NCBI RefSeq assembly: GCF_012103215.1
Contig: NZ_JAAVNE010000011.1
Location: 1 to 64,000 of the forward strand
From: Falsiroseomonas selenitidurans
GTDB taxonomy: Bacteria > Pseudomonadota > Alphaproteobacteria > Acetobacterales > Acetobacteraceae
Length of the DNA: 64,000 nt
Reading direction: 5' to 3'
Shown: positions 52,192 through 60,405 of the stretch, in pieces
Layout of the letters: each line of letters begins with the position of its first letter
Position numbering within the stretch: position 1 is the stretch's first letter
Position numbers and translations under genes: made by a program
The notes under the pieces: model-generated
What the model was told of the DNA's origin: nothing
Seen by the model: only the letters and a program-made list of their open reading frames with translations
The model's database searches: none

Positions 52192-52971
52192 CTACGTCGC
52201 CACCAGCCGATGCTGCGCCCGGGCCAGCCGGCGCAGCGGCGGCGCCTCCTCCGGCACCGCCAGGAAGTCCCAGAGCCCCGGAATGCTGTCGGCGCGCAGG
52301 AAGCGTTCCGGCGTCAGCAGCGGGTTGCCGATGATGTCGAACAGCATGTAGCCGCGCGTGGCGAACCAGGTGAACACCGCCGCCGGCTCCACGCCATAGG
52401 CACCGTAGGATCGGTGGCCGAATTCGAAGCTGATCGCCGGGCGCAGCCGCTCGATCAGCGCGGCGCCGCCGCGGATGGCGTCGAACTCGCCGCCCTCGAT
52501 GTCGATCTTGATGAAGGCGAGCCGCGGCAGGTGGCCGAGCAGCGTGTCCAGCTTCACCGTGCGCACGGTGATGCGCCGGGTGCGCATGTTCGGCTGGTCG
52601 TATTCGCGCTGCTGCAGGCCGCTGTAGCCCGGCGCATCCACGGCGACGACGTAGTCGGCCTCGCCATCCACGGCCGCCACGGCGCATTCATGCAGGGTCA
52701 CATGCTCCCGCCCCGGCCATGCCAGACCGGGGCGCAGATCCGCGGCCATGCCGGGATTGGCCTCGAAGGCGTGCAGCGCCCCGCCGGGGCCGCGAATGGC
52801 GTCCGCCATCGGCATGGTGTGGGTGCCCTTGAAGGCGCCGATGTCGATGGCGATGTCGCCGGGATGCAGCAGGCCGGTGTAGAAGCGACGCAGCAGCGCC
52901 TCGTAATCCACCGGCCGGCCGGCCTTCTGCCGGTCGCGCAGCGCGGCATATTGCTCGGCAAGGGACGGCAT
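52192..52971 (-). CDS. FkbM-family SAM-dependent methyltransferase
   Basis: A 259-residue class I methyltransferase starting MPSLAEQYAAL. SAM-binding motif I reads DIAIDIGAFKGTHT and a later acidic strand FIKIDIEGGEFDAIRGG is the FkbM hallmark. FkbM enzymes O-methylate sugars or secondary metabolites, so it may modify an exopolysaccharide or glycolipid. The glycosyltransferase two genes away on the other strand is compatible with this, but no direct link exists. The region immediately upstream is taken by palindromic repeat copy 3, so its promoter must overlap or lie beyond that element. Confidence 0.88.
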   Translation of the reverse strand: MPSLAEQYAALRDRQKAGRPVDYEALLRRFYTGLLHPGDIAIDIGAFKGTHTMPMADAIRGPGGALHAFEANPGMAADLRPGLAWPGREHVTLHECAVAAVDGEADYVVAVDAPGYSGLQQREYDQPNMRTRRITVRTVKLDTLLGHLPRLAFIKIDIEGGEFDAIRGGAALIERLRPAISFEFGHRSYGAYGVEPAAVFTWFATRGYMLFDIIGNPLLTPERFLRADSIPGLWDFLAVPEEAPPLRRLARAQHRLVAT

Positions 52972-52996
52972 CCGGTGGGTCCTTGCGCTGTTTGCC

Positions 52997-53104
52997 GGCT
53001 GGAGCCGATTCACCGCCAGCGAAGACGGTGAAACGGCTCCGGCCTATTGTCTTGACGCATTTTCTGGCTCGCCTTGCGAAGCCGCAAGGCTTGAAAATGG
53101 TCTG
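52997..53104 (+). repeat. Composite palindromic repeat, copy 3
   Basis: Same orientation as copy 2. First stem GGAGCCGATTCACCG...CGGTGAAACGGCTCC carries one T-to-A change against the other copies; second block is GCATTTTCTGGC...GCCGCAAGGCTTGAAAATG. It lies 26 bp upstream of the FkbM start codon, so inserts into that gene's leader. About 60 bp of unassigned sequence separate it from the hairpin at 53168. Confidence 0.82.
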
Positions 53105-53167
53105 GGCCAGAGCAGGCTGCGTTCGCTCGAACCCAGCTCGTGCGCTAGAAATCTTTGATTCTGCGGC

Positions 53168-53205
53168 AAAAATGCGTTCAGATGATGCCATCTGACCGCA
53201 TTTTT
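53168..53205 (-). terminator. Long AT-rich hairpin terminator after the two-repeat protein gene
   Basis: AAAAATGCGTTCAGATG (53168-53184), loop ATGC, CATCTGACCGCATTTTT (53189-53205): 17-bp arms with one mismatch. It begins 3 bp beyond the stop codon of the minus-strand gene at 53208 and carries A/T runs at both ends, so it could terminate in both directions. It is strikingly AT-rich for this genome. Confidence 0.7.
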
Positions 53206-53207
53206 CT

Positions 53208-53849
53208 CTAGCGGAAGACCAGGTTGATCAGACGGCAGGTGTCCAGACGCCGCCTTTCCTCGCTGCGCCCGTCCATCCAGACGATCCGCACGTCGTTGAC
53301 GCAATCGCCGGCCGGCAGACGCACGGCCAGATGGCGGCCGGGCGGCAGCACCTCCGTCCCCAGCCGGTCCTCGCCCCAGGCATTGTCCCGCACCGAGGAG
53401 ACATAGACCTCCCGCACCGGCTGGCCGCCATGGTTCACCAGGTTGAAGGAGGGGTTGGCCTGGCGGCCGGACTGCACCGCCGCGGCGCTGCCGAAGACCA
53501 TCTGGGTGATCCGGCAGGTATCCTGCCGGCGCCGTTCCTCCGGCCGCCCATCGGCATAGACCACCCGCACATCCTGCAGGCAGCCGGCGCCGGGGGCGAT
53601 GCGGATGGGCATGGCGGCGCCATTCGCCAGCACCGATGTCTGCAGCAGGTCATGCCCCCAATACTGGTCCTGGCTGGCCGAGACATAGACCTCCCGGATC
53701 GGTTGGCCGCTGCGGTTCACCAGGGTGAAGGAGGGATCGCCCTGCGCCAGGGCCGTGGTGCCCGGCAGGACCAGGGATGCCAGCAGCAGCAGCAGGCCGA
53801 GGACCAGGCGGCGGGGCGGGCGTGGCGGCGGCGGCGTCTGGCGGGTCAT
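53208..53849 (-). CDS. Secreted protein with two tandem ~80-residue repeats, family unknown
   Basis: A 213-residue protein with a signal peptide (RLVLGLLLLLASLVL, cut near ALAQ). The mature part is two homologous units (about 38-118 and 132-213). Each runs PSFxLVNxxGQPxREVYVS, a DxxWGxD turn, IR/VR-PAGxC, DVRxVxxDGRxEERRR and DTCRxxxxVF, with two conserved cysteines apiece that could form disulfides in the periplasm. I do not recognise the fold from memory and assign no function. It ends directly at a strong terminator hairpin. Its neighbours (Crp/Fnr regulator and FkbM methyltransferase) do not point to a pathway. Confidence 0.82.
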   Translation of the reverse strand: MTRQTPPPPRPPRRLVLGLLLLLASLVLPGTTALAQGDPSFTLVNRSGQPIREVYVSASQDQYWGHDLLQTSVLANGAAMPIRIAPGAGCLQDVRVVYADGRPEERRRQDTCRITQMVFGSAAAVQSGRQANPSFNLVNHGGQPVREVYVSSVRDNAWGEDRLGTEVLPPGRHLAVRLPAGDCVNDVRIVWMDGRSEERRRLDTCRLINLVFR

Positions 53850-53933
53850 GCGGTCAGCCTAACCGGGCGCGGCGGGCTGCTCAACCAGCCTTTGGCCGGA
53901 GCCTCGACCGGCCCTCGGCCGTGGGTCGGTCGC

Positions 53934-54671
53934 TCACCCGGCCAGGGTCTGCGGCGCCAGGCTTTCCGGCGGCGGCAGGCCGGCCCAGCCGGCCAGATCC
54001 TCCAGCGCCGTGCGGTCCATGATCTCCAGCCGCCCCTTGTTCAGCGTGGCCACGCCATCCTTGCGCAGCGCCGCCAGGGCGCGGTTGGCGTGTTCCACGG
54101 AAAGCCCCAGCGCATCCGCCAGATGCGCCTGCTTCAGCGGTACCGCCGCGCCACGCGCATCGGCGCCACCACGGCGCAGCAGCCTTCCATGCAGTTCCAG
54201 CAGCAGATGCGCCACGCGCCCGGCCGCATCGCGCCGGCCCAGGCTGGTGAGTCTTTCGCGCATTCGCGCCCGGTCGCGGGTCAGCCCGTCCACATAGGAC
54301 ATGGCGAGGCCCGGGTCGCGGCCCATGAAGGCGCACAGCCTTTCGCGCGACAGGATGCAGAAGCTGGAATCGGTCAGCGCCTCCACCTCCGCCGCATCCT
54401 CGCTCCGTTCCACCAGGTCGCCGGGCAGGTGGAAATCCAGCACCTGGCGGCGGCCATCCGGCGTGGCGGTCCAGCTGAAGGCCCAGCCGGCATACATGGT
54501 GAAGATGGAATCGAGGATGGCATCGCCCGCCCGCACCAGCCGGACGCCGGACCGGATCCGGGCGATCTCCCCCACCCGGGCCTGCGGGATCACGCGGAAC
54601 AGGGCGAAGGGGCGGACCGCGCAGGCGGCGCAGCTTCCGGGCAGCGGGGTGAGGTTCGCGTTGCGGCTCAT
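53934..54671 (-). CDS. Crp/Fnr-family transcriptional regulator with partial Fe-S cysteine set
   Basis: A 245-residue regulator from MSRNANLTPLP. The N-terminal cysteine motif CAACAVRPFALF has C14 and C17; C105 (in SSFCILSRERL) is at the position of the FNR core-domain cysteine, but the usual third N-terminal cysteine is replaced by Phe25. The effector beta-roll and a C-terminal HTH (LKQAHLADALGLSVEHANRAL) are intact. It resembles alphaproteobacterial FnrL-type oxygen sensors, yet the incomplete ligand set suggests altered or absent [4Fe-4S] binding. It diverges from the MBL/monooxygenase operon across 188 bp and may regulate it; I see no consensus FNR box there. Confidence 0.88.
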   Translation of the reverse strand: MSRNANLTPLPGSCAACAVRPFALFRVIPQARVGEIARIRSGVRLVRAGDAILDSIFTMYAGWAFSWTATPDGRRQVLDFHLPGDLVERSEDAAEVEALTDSSFCILSRERLCAFMGRDPGLAMSYVDGLTRDRARMRERLTSLGRRDAAGRVAHLLLELHGRLLRRGGADARGAAVPLKQAHLADALGLSVEHANRALAALRKDGVATLNKGRLEIMDRTALEDLAGWAGLPPPESLAPQTLAG

Positions 54672-54859
54672 CGGCTGTGTTTTCCTGGCGGGACGCGCAG
54701 TCCATCCCACACCTGCAACCTACGCTCTCAACCCCGTGAAGGGAATGCGCGTTTGCGTCATGGCTGCCCCGGGGCACCCCTTTGCGTGGCACCACACGGC
54801 GACTTGCAGTGGGCGCCGCGGCGGTTGAACCTGCGCCGGTCGCAAGGGAGACGCCCAGG

Positions 54860-55840
54860 ATGTCCGGATTCGCCTCGGCCAATGACATGGCCGACAAGAC
54901 CGTCTCCTTCGATGAGCTCGGCCCGGGGCTCTTCGCCTATACGGCGGAAGGCGACCCCAATTCGGGCGTCATCGTCGGGCCGGACGGGGTGGTGGTGGTG
55001 GACGCCCAGGCGACGCCGGCCATGGCGCAGGACGTGATGGCGCGCATCGCCACCGTCACCCCGCGGCATGTCGGCCAGGTGGTGCTGACGCATTACCACG
55101 CGGTGCGGGTGCTGGGCGCCAGCGGCTATGGCAACCCCGTCATCATCGCCAGCGAGGCCACGCGCGACCTGATCGTGGAACGCGGCCAGGCCGACATGGA
55201 CAGCGAGATCGGCCGCTTCCCGCGCCTGTTCCGCGGGCGGGAAAGCATCCCCGGCCTGACCTGGCCCACCCATACCTTCCAGAAGCGGATGACGCTGTGG
55301 CTGGGGCAGCGGGAGGCGCAGGTGATCCATGTCGGCCGCAGCCACACGGCCGGGGACACGGTGGTGTGGCTGCCGAAGGAGCGCGTGCTGTTCGCCGGCG
55401 ATACGGTGGAATTCGGCGCCACCCCCTATTGCGGCGACGCGCATTTCGCCGATTGGTCCGCCACGCTGGATGCCGTGGCGGCGCTGGGGGCGGAGAAGCT
55501 GGTGCCCGGCCGCGGCCGCGCGCTGCTGACCGCCGCCGACTGCCGGGAGGCGATCGAGGGCACGCGGTCCTTCACCACGGACCTGTTCACCCGCGTGCGG
55601 GAAGGCGTGGCGAAGGACTGGGACCTGAAGGCGATCTACGACGACACCATGGGCTTCATGCGCCCCAGATACGGGCATTGGGTGATCTTCGAACACTGCA
55701 TGCCCTTCAACGTCACCCGCGCCTTCGACGAGGCGCAGGGTCTCGCCCATCCGCGCATCTGGACCGCGGAGCGCGATGTGGCGATGTGGCAGGCGCTGGA
55801 ACACGGCACGGCGATGAAAAGCGCGGAGGCGCGGGGCTGA
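54860..55840 (+). CDS. MBL-fold protein with degenerate metal site
   Basis: About 326 residues starting MSGFASANDMADK. The fold is given by GVIVGPDGVVVVDAQATPAM, HVGRSHTAGDTVVWLP and VLFAGDTVEFG. The metal-binding motif normally THxHxDH reads THYHAVRVLG (77-86), so D82 and H83 are Val and Arg, and the later PGHG reads PGRG. Two or more zinc/iron ligands are therefore lost. I recall a subgroup with HYHAVRVLG, so this is probably a conserved variant rather than a random loss, possibly with one metal or a changed reaction. First gene of an operon with a flavin monooxygenase and a DUF2783 protein. Confidence 0.85.
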   Translation: MSGFASANDMADKTVSFDELGPGLFAYTAEGDPNSGVIVGPDGVVVVDAQATPAMAQDVMARIATVTPRHVGQVVLTHYHAVRVLGASGYGNPVIIASEATRDLIVERGQADMDSEIGRFPRLFRGRESIPGLTWPTHTFQKRMTLWLGQREAQVIHVGRSHTAGDTVVWLPKERVLFAGDTVEFGATPYCGDAHFADWSATLDAVAALGAEKLVPGRGRALLTAADCREAIEGTRSFTTDLFTRVREGVAKDWDLKAIYDDTMGFMRPRYGHWVIFEHCMPFNVTRAFDEAQGLAHPRIWTAERDVAMWQALEHGTAMKSAEARG

Positions 55841-55843
55841 GCC

Positions 55844-57457
55844 GTGCCGCAGGCGCCGCCCCGCTACCCCGCCGCGCCGCCGCCGGCTTCCGGCACCGAC
55901 CACCGCCGCGTCGTGCTGGTCGGCGGCGGCCTTGTCGGGCTGACCCTGGCGCTGGACCTGGCGCGCCACGGCGTGGCGGTGACGCTGCTGGATGAGGAGG
56001 ACAGCGTCGCCACCGGCAGCCGCGCCATCTGCTTCGCCAAGCGGACGCTGGAGATCTACGCCCGGCTCGGCCTCGGGCCACGGATGCTGGAAAAGGGCGT
56101 CACCTGGCAGACCGGCCGGGTGTTCCACGGCGCGCGGGAGGCCTTCCACTTCGACCTGCTGCCGGAAGCCGGCCACGAATACCCGGCCTTCGTGAATTTG
56201 CAGCAATACCATGTGGAAGAATGGCTTGTGGAAGCCTGCCAGGCGGCGGGGGTGGAGTTGCGCTGGCGCCATCGCGTCGCGGGCCTGGCGCCGGAGGCGG
56301 CGGGGGTGACGCTGGCGGTGGAGACGCCGCAGGGGCCCTATACGCTGCGCGCCGACTGGCTGCTGGCCTGCGACGGTGCCCGCAGCGCCATCCGCCGTGC
56401 CCTGGGCCTGCCTTTCCAGGGCCAGGTGTTCCAGGACCGGTTCCTGATCGCCGATGTGGTGATCCGCGGCGAGGTCGGCTTCCCGGCGGAACGCTGGTTC
56501 TGGTTCGACCCGCCCTTCCACCCCGGGCAATCCGTGCTGCTGCACAAGCAGCCGGACGATCTGTGGCGCATCGACTTCCAGCTGGGCTGGGATGCGGACC
56601 CGGAGGCGGAGCAGCAGCCGGCGCGCGTCGCCGCGCGGGTGCGGGCGATGCTGGGGCCGGATGTGCCCTTCGAACTGGAATGGGTCAGCCTGTACACCTT
56701 CCGCTGTCGCCGGCTGGACCGCTTCGTGCATGGCCGCGTGGTCTTCGCCGGCGATTCGGCGCACCAGGTCAGCCCCTTCGGTGCCCGCGGCGGCAATGGC
56801 GGGGTTCAGGATGCGGACAACCTGGCGTGGAAGCTCGCGGCGGTGCTGAACGGGTCGGCCGGGCCGGGGCTGCTGGACAGCTACGAGGCGGAGCGGATCG
56901 CGGCGGCGGAGGAGAATATCCTGCACGCCATGCGGGCGACGGACTTCATCACCCCGAAATCCGACCACGCCCGCGCTTATCGCGATGCGGTGCTGGATCT
57001 GGCGGCGGACCACGCCTTCGCCCGCGCCCTGGTCAATTCGGGCCGGCTGTCGCGCCCGGCGGTGCTGGCCGAAAGCCCGCTGAACAGCGCCGACCAGGGC
57101 GGCTGGGCGGGCGGCGCGCCGGCCGGGGCGGCGGCGCCGGATGCGCCGGTGCTGTGCGAAGGGCAGCCGGACTGGCTGCTGCGCCACCTGGGCGGCGATT
57201 TCGGCCTGCTGCTGTTCGACGCGCCGGACTTCCCCACCCCGCCCGGGTTGCGCCCGGTGCATGTGGCGGCAGAGGCACGGCCCGGCGCGCTGTGGGACCA
57301 TAGCGGGCTGGCCGCCGCGCGCTTCGGCGCGATGCCGGGCGGCGCGGTGCTGCTGCGGCCGGACCAGCACATCGCGGCCCGGCTGGCGATGCCGGACCCG
57401 GTGGCGGTACGGGCGGCGCTGGAACGCGCCCGCGGCGGCGGAGGCCTGGTGCCATGA
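55844..57457 (+). CDS. FAD-dependent aromatic hydroxylase (MhpA/PheA-like monooxygenase)
   Basis: A 537-residue flavin monooxygenase. The GTG at 55844, 3 bp after the MBL stop, precedes the N-terminal fold; the FAD ADP-binding motif is VVLVGGGLVGLTLALDLARHG, followed by the DG motif WLLACDGARSAIRRALG and the GD motif VVFAGDSAHQVSPFGARG. It resembles 3-(3-hydroxyphenyl)propionate or phenol hydroxylases that insert one oxygen ortho to a phenolic OH using NAD(P)H. The C-terminal ~100 residues form the extra thioredoxin-like domain of the subgroup. The substrate is unknown but is probably an aromatic acid. Confidence 0.9.
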   Translation: MPQAPPRYPAAPPPASGTDHRRVVLVGGGLVGLTLALDLARHGVAVTLLDEEDSVATGSRAICFAKRTLEIYARLGLGPRMLEKGVTWQTGRVFHGAREAFHFDLLPEAGHEYPAFVNLQQYHVEEWLVEACQAAGVELRWRHRVAGLAPEAAGVTLAVETPQGPYTLRADWLLACDGARSAIRRALGLPFQGQVFQDRFLIADVVIRGEVGFPAERWFWFDPPFHPGQSVLLHKQPDDLWRIDFQLGWDADPEAEQQPARVAARVRAMLGPDVPFELEWVSLYTFRCRRLDRFVHGRVVFAGDSAHQVSPFGARGGNGGVQDADNLAWKLAAVLNGSAGPGLLDSYEAERIAAAEENILHAMRATDFITPKSDHARAYRDAVLDLAADHAFARALVNSGRLSRPAVLAESPLNSADQGGWAGGAPAGAAAPDAPVLCEGQPDWLLRHLGGDFGLLLFDAPDFPTPPGLRPVHVAAEARPGALWDHSGLAAARFGAMPGGAVLLRPDQHIAARLAMPDPVAVRAALERARGGGGLVP

Positions 57458-57681
57458 GCCTGGACACCACGCCCCGACTGGCCGATGCGGACGCCGCCTT
57501 CGCCCTGCTGATGGAGGCGCATCGCGGGCTGGACCCGGCGGCCTCCCGCGCCCTGGATGCCAGGCTGGTGCTGATCCTGGCCAACCATGTCGGCGACCTG
57601 GCCGTGTTGCGCCAGGCGCTGGCCCTGGCCCGGAACGGGCTGGCGGGGGAGGACGGGCCGGGCCTCAGCGCAGCGCGCTGA
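57454..57681 (+). CDS. DUF2783-type small protein
   Basis: A 75-residue, mostly helical, Leu/Ala-rich protein whose ATG overlaps the monooxygenase stop (ATGA). The core LILANHVGDLAVLRQALALARNGL is characteristic of DUF2783, which is regularly found next to flavin hydroxylases. It may stabilise or regulate the hydroxylase; function is unknown. Its 3' end overlaps the convergent DUF2939 gene by 17 bp. Confidence 0.75.
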   Translation: MSLDTTPRLADADAAFALLMEAHRGLDPAASRALDARLVLILANHVGDLAVLRQALALARNGLAGEDGPGLSAAR

Positions 57682-58345
57682 GCCGCAGCGGCTGCTGCTC
57701 CGCCGGCCGCGCCCGCGGGGCCGTGGCGGCGGGCGGCGGCATCGCGGCCCGCTGGTCCGCCAGGTCCAGGCGCACGGCGGTCACCTGCCAGCGCGGTGCC
57801 AGGCCCGTCGGGTTCAACTCCAGCTGCAGGGTCATCGGCGCGACGCTGCCGGCCAGCGGCATCTCGAAGCGGGTCAGGCCGGTCGGGGCGCTGTGGCGCA
57901 GCGCTGCGGCGGCGGCGCCGGGGCGCACGCCGCGTGCCCGGGCCACATCGGCCAGCGCGGTGGGGCTGGCCCAGGCGGTGGAGATCTCCTCCGCCATGCC
58001 GGCCAGGAAGGCGCGTGCCTCCGGCGTCCGCTCCCCGGCGGCGGCATGCGGCCGCAGGCTGTCGCGCAGGGCCGATTGCAGGGCCGGCAGGTCCAGGTGG
58101 CGGGACAGCGCCTCCCCGTCACGGCCTTCCAGCGCCTGCACGAGGTCCCAGGCCGTGGCATAGGGCGCGCCGATCCAGCCCATGGCGAGAAGCGGCAGCA
58201 GGGCCAGCGCTGGCCAGGGGCTGCGGGCGCGGCCTTCGCGGGCCTGCGCCGTCGCCTCGCCGGTCAGGGGCGGCCGTGCCGGCAGGGCCGCGGACGGCGT
58301 CGGCCGGCGCGCATCATATTCCGCCCAGACATCGTCCCAGCTCAC
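57665..58345 (-). CDS. DUF2939-like membrane-anchored protein
   Basis: The start is uncertain: GTG 58345 gives 226 residues; an ATG at 58429 gives 254. After a Pro/Arg-rich N-terminus there is one membrane helix (WPALALLPLLAMGWIG), then YATAWDLVQALEGRDGEALSRHLDLPALQSAL, a pattern I associate with DUF2939 proteins. The remainder is an extracytoplasmic alpha/beta domain with a Pro-rich tail. No function is known to me. It converges with the DUF2783 gene. Confidence 0.65.
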   Translation of the reverse strand: MSWDDVWAEYDARRPTPSAALPARPPLTGEATAQAREGRARSPWPALALLPLLAMGWIGAPYATAWDLVQALEGRDGEALSRHLDLPALQSALRDSLRPHAAAGERTPEARAFLAGMAEEISTAWASPTALADVARARGVRPGAAAAALRHSAPTGLTRFEMPLAGSVAPMTLQLELNPTGLAPRWQVTAVRLDLADQRAAMPPPAATAPRARPAEQQPLRLSALR

Positions 58346-58429
58346 CGCTGCCCCCGAGCTCCGTGTGCCCACAATCGCCTCGCCAGTTAAGGTTGCGTCG
58401 CCGCGCCATCCAAGGGAAAAGACAACCAT

Positions 58430-58792
58430 AAGTTGCGAGTCGAAACCTGAGACGCCGCGCCGAGGCTTCGCCGCCGACCCGCGCTGGCCGGGCCGCCGTT
58501 TCTCCTCGGCAGAGACGCAACAGGCCCGCTCTCCCGTTCCGGAGAATGAGGCGCGAATGGTGGGAGAATGATTAACGGGAGATAGGCGTCCGTCTTTTTT
58601 CTGGGATGACGCATCAAAACGCGACCGGGTCTCGAAAACGGCTAGGCGCCGCCCGCTCGTTCGAGGCGTTTCAACACTTGGTGAGGCCGTGAAGCGCCTG
58701 CCGTGGCACGGCGCCCGCGGTGCCGGCGCCTGCCGGCCACGCGCCCGGTCCGGCGCGGCGGCGGCGCCGGAACCGCCTGACGTGAAGACTCC
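58430..58792. other. Unassigned non-coding stretch upstream of the DUF2939 gene and downstream of the Mla operon
   Basis: No convincing coding frame. CTCCCGTT (58531-58538) and AACGGGAG (58574-58581) are perfect 8-bp inverted arms around a 35-base loop, and the arms are flanked inside by two near-identical GGAGAATGA segments. A T-run follows at 58592-58597. The right part (58680-58790) is GC-rich hairpin-prone sequence. It probably holds promoter and terminator functions I cannot separate. Confidence 0.4.
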
Positions 58793-59392
58793 TCAGCGCA
58801 CCAGCGGCGCCAGCGCGGCCTCCAGCCGGCCGAAGGCCAGGCCCAGCGCGGTGGTCATCGCCGCCGCCATGGCCGGGGCCTCCGCCTGGGGGGCCATCGG
58901 CGCGCTGGCCTGCACCTGCAGCGAATCCACGACGCGGGAGGCCAGCCGTTCCTCCCGCAGCAGCACGCCGGCAAGCCCGGCCCGCGCCTCGCCAAGTGCG
59001 GGCACCGCTTCCAGCGCCGTCAGCTGCAATTCCAGCACAAACCCGGCCTCTGCCCGGCTGCCCTGCGGCACCACGGCGGAGAACAGGCCGCTGGCCTGCA
59101 GCCAGGCGCGGAGCGCCGCATCCGCCAGGTCCGCCGGCGGCGCCAGCCATTCCTCATAGACCAGCAGGTCGTAGGACCCATCCGCCTTCAGCCGCCGCAG
59201 GCCGAGGTCCATCAGCCCGGGCAGCGCCCGCATGCGCCGCACCAGCAGCACCGGCCCGCGCCCTTCCACCGCGAAGGGCCGGCGTGGCGCCAGCGCGTAG
59301 CGCCGCACCGGCACGTTGGGCACGCTGGGGAACAGGGAACAGCCCGCCAGTCCGGCGGCCAGGGCGGGTAGCAGCAGGGCGCGTCGGTTCAT
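58793..59392 (-). CDS. ABC transporter auxiliary lipoprotein (PqiC/DUF330 type) of the Mla-like system
   Basis: A 199-residue lipoprotein: signal MNRRALLLPALAAGLAGC with the lipobox LAGC at Cys18. The rest matches the ABC-transport auxiliary component family (VRRYALAP near the N-terminus, and YEEWLAPPADLADAALRAWLQ). It likely sits on the periplasmic side of the outer membrane, receiving lipid from the MCE ring as PqiC or MlaC-type partners do. Fourth gene of the operon: its start overlaps the MCE stop (ATGA). Confidence 0.88.
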   Translation of the reverse strand: MNRRALLLPALAAGLAGCSLFPSVPNVPVRRYALAPRRPFAVEGRGPVLLVRRMRALPGLMDLGLRRLKADGSYDLLVYEEWLAPPADLADAALRAWLQASGLFSAVVPQGSRAEAGFVLELQLTALEAVPALGEARAGLAGVLLREERLASRVVDSLQVQASAPMAPQAEAPAMAAAMTTALGLAFGRLEAALAPLVR

Positions 59393-60405
59393 CGGCGGCG
59401 ATCCGGGGTCGGCGGGGCGCCGAACAGATAACGGGTGGGGGAGGAGCGAAGCTGCTCCGCGGTGGCGCGCAGATTGGCCGTGGTGGCGCGCAGGTCGATC
59501 AGGATGGGCAGCAGCTCCGCCTGCACGTCCACCGTGGTTTCCCGCGCCGAGCGCATGGTGCGTTCCATGCCCTCCACCGCGCCGGGCAGGGTCTGCGCCA
59601 CCCGGCGCAGCTCCGCCGCCGCGCCGGCGGCATTGGTGATCGCGCCGCGGATCTCCGGCCCGCTCACCAGGCTGCGGGCTTCCGTGGCGGCGGCGCGGAA
59701 TTCGCCCAGCGCGCCGGCCAGGTCGCTGTCCTGCACCGCGGCGCGCAGCAGCGCCATGGTGGTGGCGGCTTCCCGCAGCACCTGCGCCAGGTCGCCATCC
59801 CCGGTCTGCCGGTTCACGTTGTCGAGGATGCCGGCGATGTCCTGGGTGATCCGGTCAACCGGGATATCCGCCAGCCGCTGGATCAGCAGCTCCGCCGCGC
59901 TGGTCACCTGCGCGACGGTGGAGGGCACGCCGGGGATCACGTCGTTGCGTGGCTCCCAGGGCGGCGGCTGGACCGGGAAGCGGTCCGCCTGGACGAAGTC
60001 CAGCTCCAGGTAGTTCACCCCGGTGATGCCCTGCGCCGTGATGCGCGACCGCAGGCCGAGCTCAATCGCCCGGTCCAGGTCCGGCGTCTCCCCCACCTGT
60101 TGCAGGTCCACGGCGAAGCGGATGAAGACGCGGGCGAAATTGGCCGAATACTCGGCGCCGGCCGGGCGCGGGTATTCCGCCGCCACCAGCCCGATCTGCG
60201 TCACCCGCCCGATCGCCACGCCGCGGTAGCGCACCGGCGCGCCGACATCGAGGCCCTGCACCGATTCCGAGAAATAGCTCTCGAACACCTGGTTCGCCTG
60301 CAGCCCGCGGCCGCCGGCCAGGAACAGCACGAAGGCAACGCCGAGCACGATGCCCACCAGCACCAGCGCGCCGACCCGCGCATACAGCATCCGTGCGCCA
60401 CCCAT
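59389..60405 (-). CDS. mlaD: MCE-domain (MlaD-like) lipid-transport substrate-binding protein
   Basis: A 338-residue membrane-anchored protein. One helix (ALVLVGIVLGVAFVLFLAG) precedes a single MCE domain (about 40-120) with the family sequence VFESYFSESVQGLDVGAPVRYRG. The long C-terminal helical region (about 170-310) could form the needle or rim typical of larger MlaD/PqiB-like proteins. It assembles as a hexamer above the MlaE permease in the inner membrane and shuttles phospholipids. I use the ATG at 60405 (TGATG overlap with the ATPase); a GTG at 60408 is the alternative. Confidence 0.9.
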   Translation of the reverse strand: MGGARMLYARVGALVLVGIVLGVAFVLFLAGGRGLQANQVFESYFSESVQGLDVGAPVRYRGVAIGRVTQIGLVAAEYPRPAGAEYSANFARVFIRFAVDLQQVGETPDLDRAIELGLRSRITAQGITGVNYLELDFVQADRFPVQPPPWEPRNDVIPGVPSTVAQVTSAAELLIQRLADIPVDRITQDIAGILDNVNRQTGDGDLAQVLREAATTMALLRAAVQDSDLAGALGEFRAAATEARSLVSGPEIRGAITNAAGAAAELRRVAQTLPGAVEGMERTMRSARETTVDVQAELLPILIDLRATTANLRATAEQLRSSPTRYLFGAPPTPDRRR

